DNA of 64,000 nucleotides from Yersinia proxima (GCF_902170785.1 NZ_CABHYG010000004.1:868001-932000), one strand, 5' to 3'. Positions 7,766 through 17,160 are shown, counted from the first letter of the stretch. Made by a program: numbers and translations. The notes: a model not told the origin generated them from the sequence alone.

Positions 7766-7836
7766 CTTCCGTTCTTCGCTCATAACAGATGTGTTGTTCC
7801 ATGGCTTGACCGCTTCGTGCCAGAGGCTGACATTGC
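7766..7836 (+). repeat. Small paired-hairpin dispersed repeat
   Basis: The left half contains TTCTTCGCTCATAACAG and the right half GCTTCGTGCCAGAGGCTGACATTGC. It is one of four related copies between 7.3 and 11.1 kb; in better copies each half folds as a TCTGCT/AGCAGA-type stem with a loop of about 10 nt. Confidence 0.6.
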
Positions 7837-7883
7837 AAACTCAGGAGTAAATACGCCAGCCTGGAGATGAGTATAAGCGCAGG

Positions 7884-8357
7884 TCAGCCACGCTTTTTTA
7901 CATGGGTATAAATATCAGGACGGGTAATACTCCATGCATAGTTTTCCCGATTAACGGGTTCATAGCCAAATTTTTCATAGAGCCAGGGAGCCGTTGTTGT
8001 AAACAACATGATCCTGCGAAGCTGCTCAAAAACAGGATGATGATGTATGCATTGCATCACCCATCTTCCCAGCCCCTCTCCCTGATATTCCTCAAGAATA
8101 TAAACATCACAAAGGTAAGCGAACGTAGCATAATCTGTTATCAAACGTGCGAAACCTATCTGGGCTTCATCGTGATAAACGCCGAAATTGAGGCTGTTCT
8201 CAACTGATGCACTGACAATAGCCAGATTAATCCCTTTAGCCCAAGTTGACCTCGTCAGATAGCGATGGATGGCCTGCACATCCAGTTTTTCCCTATCTGT
8301 ACTTACATGGTAGTTATCCTTATGCCACTCATGCTTCTCTGAAATGTTCACGTACAT
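7884..8357 (-). CDS. GNAT family N-acetyltransferase
   Basis: A 157-residue GNAT-fold protein. Motif A is clear: strand DVYILEE followed by YQGEGLGRWVM (Q92-x-x-G-x-G97), the pyrophosphate-binding loop for acetyl-CoA. The C-terminus TTTAPWLYEKFGYEPV is the usual GNAT motif B with a Leu-Tyr-x-Lys-Phe-Gly-Tyr signature. The substrate cannot be read from the sequence; close-looking family members are annotated only as GNAT. It stands alone in a decayed island, on the opposite strand from the neighbouring remnants, and looks intact. Confidence 0.85.
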   Translation of the reverse strand: MYVNISEKHEWHKDNYHVSTDREKLDVQAIHRYLTRSTWAKGINLAIVSASVENSLNFGVYHDEAQIGFARLITDYATFAYLCDVYILEEYQGEGLGRWVMQCIHHHPVFEQLRRIMLFTTTAPWLYEKFGYEPVNRENYAWSITRPDIYTHVKKRG

Positions 8358-8640
8358 TCCTGTTTAAAAATTTCTGGGAAACCTAACCCTATCACTTGAT
8401 AGAAAATCGTACTATCGGTACTGCTTCGGAATAACTTAATCCTGTGCTGTTATCAATGAGACATTACGTCTGTTTTTCGCTCATAGCAGTCCTCTGATGT
8501 TACTTCGGCTGCTCTGTGCCAGGAGCGGACATTAAGATAAGGAAATTGCGATACTTTGAATGATGAAAGTCGTTTCTGCTCAGTTTTTAATGTTGAGAGC
8601 GGCCTCCTACAGTTAATCCAGCAAATGATAAAGATAACAT
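8358..8640. other. Non-coding stretch with repeat and a possible Imm35 remnant
   Basis: This gap holds one dispersed hairpin repeat (8467-8534) and, at 8573-8650, three exact short blocks of 13, 11 and 12 nt in the same order as in the 3' half of the YrhB/Imm35-like pseudogene. No intact ORF is supported. Confidence 0.55.
8467..8534 (+). repeat. Small paired-hairpin dispersed repeat
   Basis: The left half is GTCTGTTTTTCGCTCATAGC and the right half GGCTGCTCTGTGCCAGGAGC followed by GGACATT. It belongs to the same family as 7766-7836 and 11031-11104. Confidence 0.6.
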
Positions 8641-9663
8641 TCACTCATTTACTGTATTAACGCCTCTCGCTGGTCGCTGACGCATAGCGCCCGGCGGATA
8701 TCCATTGATGCGCTTAAAAGCTCTGCTAAATGCTGCCTGTGAGGCATAGCCGAGGCGGAGAGCAACGGTGTCAATTGAGATCTTATCGTGAATAATCCAG
8801 TGACCTGCGATGCGCATTCGCACCTCCCTTACATAGCGCAGGGGAGGTATGCCGATGATTGATTTGAAGCGTTCAGCAAAAACAGAACGTGACACATGCG
8901 ACTGGGCAGCAAGCTCAGCAACAGACCACTCCCGACTCGTATCGCGATGAATGGCCAGAATAGCACGGGCAAGTCGTGGATCACGTAACGCAGCGATCAG
9001 GCCAGCGGCGTTCTCGCTGCCGTTTTCAATCCATCCACGCACAATCATGGCAGCCGCCACTTCTGCAAGGCGTGCCAGAATGCCCGCGAAGCCAGCGCGT
9101 CCGGAACAGATTTCAAATTTCATCGCGCCCAGAATGGGAACCAGCCCCGGATAAATCTGTTCATTTGCCTCAACCACTATGGCTTGCGGCATCAGTTTAC
9201 CAAGACCCTGCATTCCACCGAGATCGAACTCCATACAGCCATAAAACAGAACCGTGCTGGGTGTCGAATGCGAACTCGGGCAAGTATTGATTCCGCTGAC
9301 GGCTTCGCCTAAAGGAGCAGAGCCTAGCGTGTCGATATGTTGAAATGAACAGCTGACGTCCGATATAAGCTGATGAGCCTCACCCTGCGGCATGAATACC
9401 ATGCTTCCGGCTTTCAGTTCATACAATGTACCGTCGTGTGTGCGAAGCAGAGCAGTGCCCACAGCAATGTAATGAAAATAGGCATGTCCCGGCCTGTTGC
9501 TAAAACCGACACCAAACTCAGAGCCAGTCTGTAAACGGCGATACTGCACGCCACGCAGGCGCATTTCCAGCAGCAATTCACTGATGAGCTCGGATGACAG
9601 GGCAAAATGTTTATTCACATGCATATTCAGAGTTTCGGGTAAAAAATCAGGATATGGCATCAT
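8641..9663 (-). CDS. AraC family regulator with N-terminal cupin
   Basis: A 340-residue regulator. Residues about 35-200 look like the cupin-type sensor of AraC_binding/cupin_6 proteins (FHYIAVGTALLRT, LKAGSMVFMPQGEAHQL). The C-terminal 100 residues contain the two helix-turn-helix units of AraC proteins (WSVAELAAQSHVSRSVFAERF and IDTVALRLGYASQAAFSRAF). It is transcribed divergently from a NepI-like efflux pump with a 62-bp shared intergenic region, so it probably controls that pump. The inducer is not known. Confidence 0.88.
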   Translation of the reverse strand: MMPYPDFLPETLNMHVNKHFALSSELISELLLEMRLRGVQYRRLQTGSEFGVGFSNRPGHAYFHYIAVGTALLRTHDGTLYELKAGSMVFMPQGEAHQLISDVSCSFQHIDTLGSAPLGEAVSGINTCPSSHSTPSTVLFYGCMEFDLGGMQGLGKLMPQAIVVEANEQIYPGLVPILGAMKFEICSGRAGFAGILARLAEVAAAMIVRGWIENGSENAAGLIAALRDPRLARAILAIHRDTSREWSVAELAAQSHVSRSVFAERFKSIIGIPPLRYVREVRMRIAGHWIIHDKISIDTVALRLGYASQAAFSRAFKRINGYPPGAMRQRPARGVNTVNE

Positions 9664-9725
9664 AGATCGTCCAGCTGCTCAACTCTACACTTGGAGCTGT
9701 AATTTTTCTCCAAGAAGAGTGTGTT

Positions 9726-10928
9726 ATGAGAAATGAAGCAACTGAAGCCGTATCCGCTAGTTTGAATAGTTCGAAACCCAAAGAATCCGCATGGATGGCC
9801 GTTATTTCACTGACGATGGGCGTGTTTGGCTTGCTGACTGCGGAATATCTTCCTGCCAGCCTGTTGACACCCATGGCCGCCGATCTCGGTGTGACCGAAG
9901 CTCTTGCTGGTCAAGCTGTGACGGTAACGGCTGTGGTGGCCCTGTTTGCTGGTCTGATGGTTCCCCGCCTGACGCGTAATTATGATCGCCGAAATGTTTT
10001 GCTTGGTTTTACCATGCTGATGATTGCCTCCAACCTGCTTGTCGCACTTTCATCCAGTCTGGTTGTTCTGTTAGTCATGCGCATTTTGCTGGGCATCGCG
10101 CTGGGAGGCTTCTGGAGTATGGCTGCTGCCGTCGCTATGCGGCTGGTCCCTGCTAAAAGTGTCCCGCGTGCTCTCTCCATTATTTTTAGCGGTATTGCTG
10201 TCGGTACCGTAGTTTCGATCCCGCTGGGAAGTTATTTAGGTGGACTTTATGGCTGGCGTAGTGCGTTTCTCGCTGCAAGTTTAGTCGGCGTGCTGACACT
10301 GCTCTTCCAGCTATTTACCCTTCCTGGTATGGCTCCGCGTAAAATGATGATAACGGCATCTGTCATGGATTTACTCCGCCGCCCCGGTATTGCGATGGGA
10401 ATGACGGGGTGTGTGATTGCCCATACTGGCCAGTATGCGCTGTTTACCTATATTCGTCCGGCTCTTGAAAATATTGCCCAACTTGATGTGGATCGTTTGT
10501 CTTTGATACTACTCGGATTTGGCATCGCTAATTTTATCGGTACGCTGCTGGCTGGGTGGCTGATGGAGAGAAGCCTGCGCCTTACTCTGATACTAATGCC
10601 AGCGCTTGTCGGTTTAGCGGCATTAAGCATGATTTTGCTGCCACTAGAGGAAAAAGGATTGATGTTGTTCGTCGCGTTGTGGGGGATGGCATTTGGTGGC
10701 GTACCCGTTGCGTGGTCAAACTGGGTCGCGCGTTCCGTTCCCGATCAGGCTGAAACCGCTGGCGGCATGGTAGTCGCAGCAGTTCAGTCCTCAATTGCTG
10801 CTGGTGCTGCGTTGGGGGGATTACTCTTTGGTATCAGCGGCGTAACAGGTGTTTTCATCACCGCTGGTTGCATAATGCTTTTTGCCACGCTCATTATTGG
10901 ACTAAAGGTGAGGGTCGCGCTGACCTGA
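9726..10928 (+). CDS. MFS transporter, NepI-like (purine ribonucleoside efflux)
   Basis: A 400-residue major facilitator protein with about 12 membrane segments. It follows the E. coli NepI pattern closely: EYLPASLLTPMAADLGVTEA near the N-terminus, RILLGIALGGFWSM with the MFS motif, AGWLMERSLRL mid-protein, and PVAWSNWVARSVPDQAE in the C-terminal half. NepI exports purine ribonucleosides such as inosine by proton antiport. Substrate identity here is inferred from similarity only, since related arabinose-efflux-type pumps share the fold. It is divergent from an AraC-type regulator. Confidence 0.8.
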   Translation: MRNEATEAVSASLNSSKPKESAWMAVISLTMGVFGLLTAEYLPASLLTPMAADLGVTEALAGQAVTVTAVVALFAGLMVPRLTRNYDRRNVLLGFTMLMIASNLLVALSSSLVVLLVMRILLGIALGGFWSMAAAVAMRLVPAKSVPRALSIIFSGIAVGTVVSIPLGSYLGGLYGWRSAFLAASLVGVLTLLFQLFTLPGMAPRKMMITASVMDLLRRPGIAMGMTGCVIAHTGQYALFTYIRPALENIAQLDVDRLSLILLGFGIANFIGTLLAGWLMERSLRLTLILMPALVGLAALSMILLPLEEKGLMLFVALWGMAFGGVPVAWSNWVARSVPDQAETAGGMVVAAVQSSIAAGAALGGLLFGISGVTGVFITAGCIMLFATLIIGLKVRVALT

Positions 10929-11030
10929 CCACTTCCCATATAACAACGTTTCAAATGAAGGCCAGTTGAACCAGGTGGCTGGCCTGAAAAAAATTAGCAA
11001 GATTTATTAATTCCTTCTCGTACTATTTAT

Positions 11031-11104
11031 TGTCCGCTCCTCGCTCAGAGCAGACCTTATAACTATCCAGCCTGTCTGCTTCGTGCTAATAGCAGATATT
11101 GCTG
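11031..11104 (+). repeat. Small paired-hairpin dispersed repeat, best copy
   Basis: GTCCGCTCCTCGCTCAGAGC and GTCTGCTTCGTGCTAATAGC each fold as a short hairpin (TCCGCT/AGCAGA and TCTGCT/AGCAGA). It lies in the gap 10929-11198, where I see no gene. Confidence 0.65.
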
Positions 11105-11198
11105 ACATCACGATGTACTAATTAACGGGGAAGCAGGTCACCCACCTGCGCAATACCTTAAACAGTTGCGGATAGTATTCTACTGCCGCTGTTGGCCC

Positions 11199-11384
11199 TT
11201 AAATCACGGGTTTATCACGCCGTGTATCCAGTTGGTAAAGAAATAACGTCCTGCATGTCCACACTCCTGACTCTGGCCAGTAAACATCGTTGACAATACA
11301 TCCTACCTCGGCAGACTTCTGAACGTCGATGAACTGGTGCTCAGTGAATCGGATCTTACACATGGCACCCTCATCCGGGCACAT
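11199..11384 (-). pseudogene. IS3-family transposase OrfA remnant
   Basis: The translated fragment contains IRFTEHQFIDVQKSAEVG followed by a degraded VNDV segment. This matches the N-terminal helix-turn-helix of IS3-family OrfA proteins, which usually begin RFTEHQI and continue VKDVCRE. The similarity ends after about 40 residues and no orfB or clear inverted repeat remains. It is a scrap of an insertion sequence. Confidence 0.65.
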
Positions 11385-11517
11385 AATCAGTATGTCGGAA
11401 GACTTCTAAAAGTGAATGGTTCTATTTAGCGAGATACTTAAAAAATATGAGAGCCAATTGGACAGACAAGTACAGCTACTATTACAGCTCATCCATTTTG
11501 TTAGCTATCACTAACGC

Positions 11518-11868
11518 TTAGTGAAGACTATTCCAGTCAGGCAACTTGTTTATCCACCTTCTCCAATAATGGTATAGGGCCATAAAGAAACCAAACAATA
11601 AACCAGCCGTAAAACTCATCTGTAATACCATTGATATACTGTAACCCGCAGCGCCCCAAATGCTAAACCACATAACGATGCCCCACCCAAAACCAAAGAG
11701 GCTACCGAAGCAAAGCATATTCAGCCAGAAAGGTGCAAATGGCGCAGGCGGTATTTGAAACCCTAGCTTCCACAGCAAAAGCAAAATCGGAGGGGCATAA
11801 TTACACCGCCACATCTTTTTCTCTTCCATTAGTGTCAATGCCCGTTTCTTCTTTTCATCAAACGTCAT
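11518..11868 (-). CDS. DUF6404-like small membrane protein
   Basis: A 116-residue protein. A basic N-terminus (MTFDEKKKRALTLMEEKKMW) precedes two hydrophobic segments (about 47-70 and 73-98) and a short basic tail, so it is likely an inner-membrane protein. The opening and the APPILLLLWKLGFQIPPAPF segment are typical of DUF6404 proteins of enterobacteria, whose role is unknown. Its 3' part is duplicated, in decayed form, 4.3 kb upstream. It looks intact. Confidence 0.7.
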   Translation of the reverse strand: MTFDEKKKRALTLMEEKKMWRCNYAPPILLLLWKLGFQIPPAPFAPFWLNMLCFGSLFGFGWGIVMWFSIWGAAGYSISMVLQMSFTAGLLFGFFMALYHYWRRWINKLPDWNSLH

Positions 11869-12101
11869 AGTCAGTACTCCTTACCGGAAATGTGAGTTCT
11901 CTTTTATCAGGCTCGGGCAACCCTGTGAGCTATTGAGCTTTAGTTACCTGAATCTCGAGCTCTTATCCCTATAGATTTGTGGGTATCTTGTGTCTGTCAT
12001 CTAATGGGTTTTACCGAATTATGATTATTGCTACTCATGATGTAACCTTCTGGCCGCTCTTGCTATCGCTTTCTTATCCAACGCCAATATAAAGAGACTT
12101 T

Positions 12102-13607
12102 ATGAATAACACTCATAACCTTCCTAACCCCGCAGAGTCGAATAATGAATTGCGAGTGTGGCAGGTTTTAAAATCACCAAAACTTATGACCCGTGAATGT
12201 CTCGCCGGTGTTGTGACAGCGTTGGCACTGGTACCGGAAGTTATCTCATTTTCAGTCATTGCAGGAGTCGATCCTAAAGTGAGTTTGATCGCCTCCATCG
12301 TCCTTTGTTTCACGCTTTCCATCCTTGGAGGCCGCCCAGCAATGGTATCCGCGGCAGCGGGTTCGGTTGCTTTGGTGGTCGGCCCGATGGTGCACACACA
12401 TGGCGTAGAATATATATTGCCAGCGGTAGTTTTGGCCGGGATGATTCAAATCCTTTTCGGCCTAACAGGCCTGTCGCGCATGATGCGCTATATTCCTCGT
12501 TCGGTCATGATAGGTTTCGTTAATGCGCTCGGCATTCTGATATTCTTTGCTCAAGTACCGCATATCTGGGGCCAGTCAAGTCTGGTATGGGTTATGTTTG
12601 CTGTTACCCTTATCATTGTTTTACTGCTCCCGCGCATACTGAAAAGTGTACCCTCACCACTGATAGCCATCATCGTTGTTACCCTGGTTGCTATTCTGAT
12701 GGGCTATAGATTGCCTAATGTGGGCGACGAAGGGCCAATGAGTGCCGATTTGCCCGGATTCACTCAGTTACTTCTTCCTCTCAACTGGCAAACCTTCCAA
12801 ATAGTATGGCCCACAGCACTAAGTATCGCTTTCGTCGGTCTGATGGAGTCTTTGTTAACCGCGAAGTTGGTCGATGACATTACCGATACACAATCCAGTA
12901 AACGCCGTGAATCCTGGGGGCTCGGTGTTGGCAACATTCTCGCCGGTTTCTATGGTGGTATCGCGGGTTGCGCAATGATTGGTCAAACTATCGTCAATGT
13001 GGAATTAGGTAAAGCACGTAGCCGGGTATCCACAGTGGCGGCCGCGGTGGTGTTGCTGGTATTGGTTACTGGCCTAAGCAAGTTGCTGGCACAAATCCCA
13101 ATGGTCGTGCTAGCAGGTATCATGATGGTTGTCGCGGTGAAAACCGTTAACTGGCACAGCCTGCAACCGGCCACACTTAAACGAATGCCGTGGTCTGAAA
13201 CGCTGGTGATGGTGTTAACCGTTCTGGTTACAGTTTGGACCAGCAATCTTGCGGTGGGTGTACTGGCGGGCGTTATTGTTGCCATGATCCTATTTGCTCG
13301 CCGCATCGCGCATGTGATTTATGCAGAGCGTACCCTGAGTGATGATGGCGCAAGTGTTCGTTATACCGTGCACGGCCCCTTATTTTTTGCCAGCAGTAAT
13401 GATTTGTTCGAGCACTTCGACTATGCGCACGATCCTAAGCGAGTCATCATTGACCTAACACATGCGCAGATTTGGGACGCCTCCACGGTGGCCGCGCTGG
13501 ATGGCATCGAGTATCGCTATCAAAGATATGGTGCAGAAGTCCTTATTGAAGGATTAGATACGCGCAGCAGTGATTTTCATAGCCGCCTCAGCGGAAATTT
13601 GAAGTAA
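12102..13607 (+). CDS. SulP family anion transporter with STAS domain
   Basis: A 501-residue protein with a multi-pass transmembrane domain (about residues 30-400) and a C-terminal cytoplasmic STAS domain (about 410-495, including RVIIDLTHAQIWDASTVAALD). The SulP signature region near the start (LAGVVTALALVPEVISFSVIAGV) and GGRPAMVSAAAGSVA are clear. SulP proteins carry sulfate, bicarbonate or other anions; the substrate cannot be told here. An AAGAGA ribosome-binding site precedes the ATG. A hairpin 15 nt beyond the stop separates it from the convergent chb operon. Confidence 0.88.
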   Translation: MNNTHNLPNPAESNNELRVWQVLKSPKLMTRECLAGVVTALALVPEVISFSVIAGVDPKVSLIASIVLCFTLSILGGRPAMVSAAAGSVALVVGPMVHTHGVEYILPAVVLAGMIQILFGLTGLSRMMRYIPRSVMIGFVNALGILIFFAQVPHIWGQSSLVWVMFAVTLIIVLLLPRILKSVPSPLIAIIVVTLVAILMGYRLPNVGDEGPMSADLPGFTQLLLPLNWQTFQIVWPTALSIAFVGLMESLLTAKLVDDITDTQSSKRRESWGLGVGNILAGFYGGIAGCAMIGQTIVNVELGKARSRVSTVAAAVVLLVLVTGLSKLLAQIPMVVLAGIMMVVAVKTVNWHSLQPATLKRMPWSETLVMVLTVLVTVWTSNLAVGVLAGVIVAMILFARRIAHVIYAERTLSDDGASVRYTVHGPLFFASSNDLFEHFDYAHDPKRVIIDLTHAQIWDASTVAALDGIEYRYQRYGAEVLIEGLDTRSSDFHSRLSGNLK

Positions 13608-13622
13608 CGATATTGACCACAG

Positions 13623-13645
13623 CAGCCCACCTTGGTGGTGGGCTG
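13623..13645. terminator. Hairpin between sulP gene and chbG
   Basis: A 9-bp stem (CAGCCCACC / GGTGGGCTG) with a 5-nt loop lies between two convergent stops. The T-run is weak, but the position suits a bidirectional terminator. Confidence 0.6.
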
Positions 13646-13668
13646 AATTTAACTACATACCATAGTTA

Positions 13669-14430
13669 TCAGCAATCCAAATACGATCCTAATCTATAAC
13701 CAAGCTGTTCAATAGATTGCTTTAATGTTGGCGACGTCAATACTTCCAACTCAGTAAGTCGTGGATAGCAGTAACCACTGGTCATCAGAATTTTGTCGAT
13801 GAAGGCCGGATGGCACATCACCTCAATGGTATTAATTCCATTTTGATCCGCTGTTGCTAACAACTGCAAAAAAGACTGTTCTGTCAGATTCTCGCCATAA
13901 AATCCGGCATCAAACCACTCGGTGCTACGGGGATTATTCAGCACCATGCCCTGCTGTTGCGCCTCATGGCGATCAATTCGTAATGGTAGTGATTTTTCTT
14001 GGGCAAAAGATTCAATCAACGGATAAATCTGAGGCAACATATGGACATGATGATGGCTATCAATATGAGTTGGTGGACGGCCAAACACAGCGACGAATTT
14101 GTTAAATTGCGCAGTCAATTCTTGGGTAATTTCATCCAAATTTAACTCACCCGCTTCGGCCCGCGCCCATAGCCATTTACCCAGTTCACCCGAAGCATCC
14201 ACCAATGATGGCATGGCAGTTAAGGGCCGACCGTACGTCAGAACAAAGTGCATACCTACTGGCAACGCAGGGTGTTGCTTGCTCAGTTCCGCCGCATGAT
14301 AGATATCTGCACAATTCATCATTGCAGTGGTTGATGAAACAATACCATGCCGAAATGCTTCAATGATTCCGTAACTTTGGCCTTTGCATAGACCAAAATC
14401 ATCAGCATTAACAATAAGTAACTTTTCCAT
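13669..14430 (-). CDS. chbG: Chitooligosaccharide deacetylase ChbG (YdjC family)
   Basis: A 253-residue YdjC-family enzyme. The metal-binding residues are visible: NADDFG at residues 8-13, His61 in GMHFVLT, and the HIDSHHHVH run at 122-130. ChbG removes one acetyl group from chitobiose 6-phosphate (or chitotriose phosphate), making the inducer recognised by ChbR and allowing further breakdown. It is the last gene of the PTS operon, 48 nt after chbR, as in E. coli. Confidence 0.9.
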   Translation of the reverse strand: MEKLLIVNADDFGLCKGQSYGIIEAFRHGIVSSTTAMMNCADIYHAAELSKQHPALPVGMHFVLTYGRPLTAMPSLVDASGELGKWLWARAEAGELNLDEITQELTAQFNKFVAVFGRPPTHIDSHHHVHMLPQIYPLIESFAQEKSLPLRIDRHEAQQQGMVLNNPRSTEWFDAGFYGENLTEQSFLQLLATADQNGINTIEVMCHPAFIDKILMTSGYCYPRLTELEVLTSPTLKQSIEQLGYRLGSYLDC

Positions 14431-14478
14431 TGAGGGTGCCTTATCGGTCTATTCCGGGAGACAATATCAAACCGGAAA

Positions 14479-15309
14479 CTAATCGGATAATCCGTCTCTG
14501 ACGCAGTTGAATTTCTTGCGGTAATTTCCCGGCGTAAAAGAGGTCAATTTCTTGAAGTTTTTGATAAATAACGTGGTATCACTGTATCCCGCCTCGAAAG
14601 CAATATCGGAAACAAAGTAATTCGTCATTTCGAGCTGGGTTTTGGCAAAATTGATTCTGATTTCATTAATAATCTGCATTGGCGTTTTCTGATAATAACG
14701 CCGAGTGGCACGAGTCAGGTATTCTTGCGTTTTCCCCGACAGCGCGATCATATTTACCAATGCTTTCTCACCAAACATCGATTTATCATGCATCTTGTCG
14801 ATACTGTTTTTTAACCACTGCGGTATGTCATCGTTAGTTTCAGTCTCTTTATAATGGCTGATACGGTTAGTCACATAGAATGTCAGCAGTTCGACTAATT
14901 CTGTCAGCTCATCTTCCCTAAAATGTGGCGCAGAAATAGCTGATTCAATATAAGAAAGAAAATCACCTTTCAGGCGATAAGCCTGTGAAGCCACCATAGA
15001 TCGGGAGAGTAGATGGGAATAGTGCTCTTCAAAGAAAGACTTTCTGATCCCAACGTTTAATATTCGTGTGGCACCAAAATCATAAAAACTTTGATGATGA
15101 GACCCCATGGGGATAAAAACAAAATCGCCACGCTCTAAAAAAACGCGCTTACCATTAATCTCCTGATAGCACATACCGGTTAATATCAGGGTGTATTCAT
15201 AATAATCATGTTGGTGTAAGCCTGTCGCACTCTCCGTTTTATTATAAATAAACAGATGGAATTCTTTTCCGTTAAAAAAGTCTTTTTCACGTACTAATCT
15301 GACTTCCAT
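14479..15309 (-). CDS. chbR: ChbR-like AraC family regulator of the chb operon
   Basis: A 276-residue AraC-family protein resembling E. coli ChbR. The N-terminal cupin carries [16 protein letters not shown] and [45 protein letters not shown] follows in two stretches. The C-terminal helix-turn-helix pair includes [20 protein letters not shown]. In E. coli ChbR represses or activates the operon according to phosphorylated chitobiose. I start at the ATG at 15309, which has GAAGG 8 nt upstream; a GTG at 15324 is the alternative. It is encoded inside the operon after the IIA gene. Confidence 0.87.
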   Translation of the reverse strand: MEVRLVREKDFFNGKEFHLFIYNKTESATGLHQHDYYEYTLILTGMCYQEINGKRVFLERGDFVFIPMGSHHQSFYDFGATRILNVGIRKSFFEEHYSHLLSRSMVASQAYRLKGDFLSYIESAISAPHFREDELTELVELLTFYVTNRISHYKETETNDDIPQWLKNSIDKMHDKSMFGEKALVNMIALSGKTQEYLTRATRRYYQKTPMQIINEIRINFAKTQLEMTNYFVSDIAFEAGYSDTTLFIKNFKKLTSFTPGNYRKKFNCVRDGLSD

Positions 15310-15360
15310 CTTATTTACCTTCACTCTCTTATTTTAAAAACCAACAGCCACTTGTATCGA

Positions 15361-15708
15361 TCAACTTATTTTTTGATGTAATTCAATTAGTTCTGAAATC
15401 AACTCTCGGGCTAACATCGCATTCATCAAATGATCCTGGGCATGCACTAATACCAATGTGACTCGGGTTTTCCCCTCACCTTGATCGGCTTCAATAAGCT
15501 GAGTCTGCACCAGATGCGCTTCATTTAATGCCTTGCGCGATTGTGCCATCAGCTCCTCTGCTTGAGCAAAATCACCTGTTTTGGCCTGTTTCAATGCTTT
15601 ATAGGCCAAACTCCGGGCTTGCCCTGCGTTGATAATCAACCCCATGACCACATCTTCCAGTTCATCGGTAGGTTGTACATCATCAACGATTTTATCTAAA
15701 TCAAACAT
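15361..15708 (-). CDS. chbA: PTS lactose/cellobiose-family IIA component
   Basis: A 115-residue IIA protein of the Lac/Chb family. The phosphorylated histidine is His89 in LVLVHAQDHLM, and the family core GLIINAGQARSLAY and LNEAHLVQTQLIE is present. It takes phosphate from HPr and passes it to the IIB cysteine. The start at 15708 (MFDLDKIVDD) follows an ACGGAGT ribosome-binding site; the longer reading into the upstream gene is not supported. It lies 28 nt after the phospho-beta-glucosidase gene. Confidence 0.92.
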   Translation of the reverse strand: MFDLDKIVDDVQPTDELEDVVMGLIINAGQARSLAYKALKQAKTGDFAQAEELMAQSRKALNEAHLVQTQLIEADQGEGKTRVTLVLVHAQDHLMNAMLARELISELIELHQKIS

Positions 15709-15736
15709 ACTGTTGCTACTCCGTAAATTAAAGCCG

Positions 15737-17122
15737 TTAATTAAAGCCGTTTTGCCTTGCAACATCTGCAAACCAATAACCACTTTTCTTTATGACCCGC
15801 GATTGATCTGCGATATTCAATCGCACTAATCCATAACGATTTTTATAAGCATTAAGCCAAGACCAGCAATCAATAAAAGTCCACAGATGATAGCCTTTAC
15901 AATTACAGCCCTCTTGCAAGGCTCGATGTAACCATTTTAGATGCTCGCGAATAAACTCAATACGATATTCATCTTCAACCCGGCCAGATGGGGTGATAAA
16001 TTGCTCTTCGCCCTCAACCCCCATGCCATTTTCAGAGATATAGCAGGGAATATTGCCATAATTCTGTTTCAGGTCTGAAAGGATGTCATACAACCCTTTT
16101 TCATAAATTTCCCAGCCACGATGCGGATTAACTTTCCGCCCAGGCATCTCATAAAAGCTAAATAAATCTTCTGGCGTTTTCACCTGGCCCATAGGGGTTG
16201 GAATATCTTTCGCCTTGACTCTTCTTGGCTGGTAATAGTTAACGCCTAATAAATCAACGACGCCATTAGCAATAAGTTGGCAATCGCCGGGTTCGATATT
16301 GGGTAGCAAGTCATGCTCACGCAACAATGCAATCAGTTCGTCAGGGTAAGTACCTTTAGTGACGGGATCGAGAAAGCTACGATTAAGTAGCAGATCGGCG
16401 TGATTTGCAGCCACATTATCGGGAATACTATCAGAGCGAGGATAGGTTGGGCTGAGGTTCAAAATGATGCCAATATCACCTCCTTGCTTAAGTTCCCGAT
16501 AGTTTTCAACAGCTTTTGCGTGAGCCAGGACACTATGGTAGGCCACAGTTACCGCACGGTTGAAATCGACCACACAAGGATAATGTAAGTCGTTCAGATA
16601 GCCTGCTTCAACCGGCACCACTGGCTCGTTAAAGGTAAACCAATGTTTTACCCGGTCACCAAACAAGGTAAAGCAGATTTTGGCATAGCGAGCATAAGCA
16701 TCAACCACCGCACGGCTTTCCCAACCGCCTTTCTCTTGCATGCACAACGGCATATCAAAATGATAGAGGTTGATAAACGGTGTGATGCCATTTGCCAGTA
16801 AGGCGTCAATGACCGCGTTATAAAAGGTGACGGCTTTCGGATTAAGCTCACCGCCACCGGTTGGAATCAGTCTCGACCATGAAATCGATGTCCTGAAAGT
16901 GTTATGACCTAATGCTTTTAACAGCAAAATATCCTGCTGATAATTATCGTAAAAGGTGGAGGTGTTTTCCGGGCCAACTTGGCCATGAAAACGTTCTGGT
17001 GCGATGTCATACCAATAATCAAAGATATTCTGGCTCTTGCCATCCCGCAATGACGCCCCTTCAGATTGGGTTGCAGAAGTAGCACTACCCCACCAGAAAT
17101 TCTCGGGAAATTGATATTTCAT
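15737..17122 (-). CDS. GH1 6-phospho-beta-glucosidase
   Basis: A 461-residue glycoside hydrolase family 1 enzyme. The acid/base Glu166 lies in FTFNEPV and the nucleophile Glu364 in YISENGMG; the N-terminal FWWGSATSATQSEGA signature is clear. Such enzymes split phosphorylated beta-glucosides delivered by a PTS. It sits between the IIC and IIA genes, so it likely acts on the sugar phosphate brought in by this system. E. coli uses a GH4 enzyme (ChbF) located after chbR; here no GH4 gene is present. The ATG at 17122 has GGAGG about 6 nt upstream and is preferred over 17140. Confidence 0.9.
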   Translation of the reverse strand: MKYQFPENFWWGSATSATQSEGASLRDGKSQNIFDYWYDIAPERFHGQVGPENTSTFYDNYQQDILLLKALGHNTFRTSISWSRLIPTGGGELNPKAVTFYNAVIDALLANGITPFINLYHFDMPLCMQEKGGWESRAVVDAYARYAKICFTLFGDRVKHWFTFNEPVVPVEAGYLNDLHYPCVVDFNRAVTVAYHSVLAHAKAVENYRELKQGGDIGIILNLSPTYPRSDSIPDNVAANHADLLLNRSFLDPVTKGTYPDELIALLREHDLLPNIEPGDCQLIANGVVDLLGVNYYQPRRVKAKDIPTPMGQVKTPEDLFSFYEMPGRKVNPHRGWEIYEKGLYDILSDLKQNYGNIPCYISENGMGVEGEEQFITPSGRVEDEYRIEFIREHLKWLHRALQEGCNCKGYHLWTFIDCWSWLNAYKNRYGLVRLNIADQSRVIKKSGYWFADVARQNGFN

Positions 17123-17160
17123 TCCAGCCTCCAACCTCATACGTTAAATGGGTTTTACCA

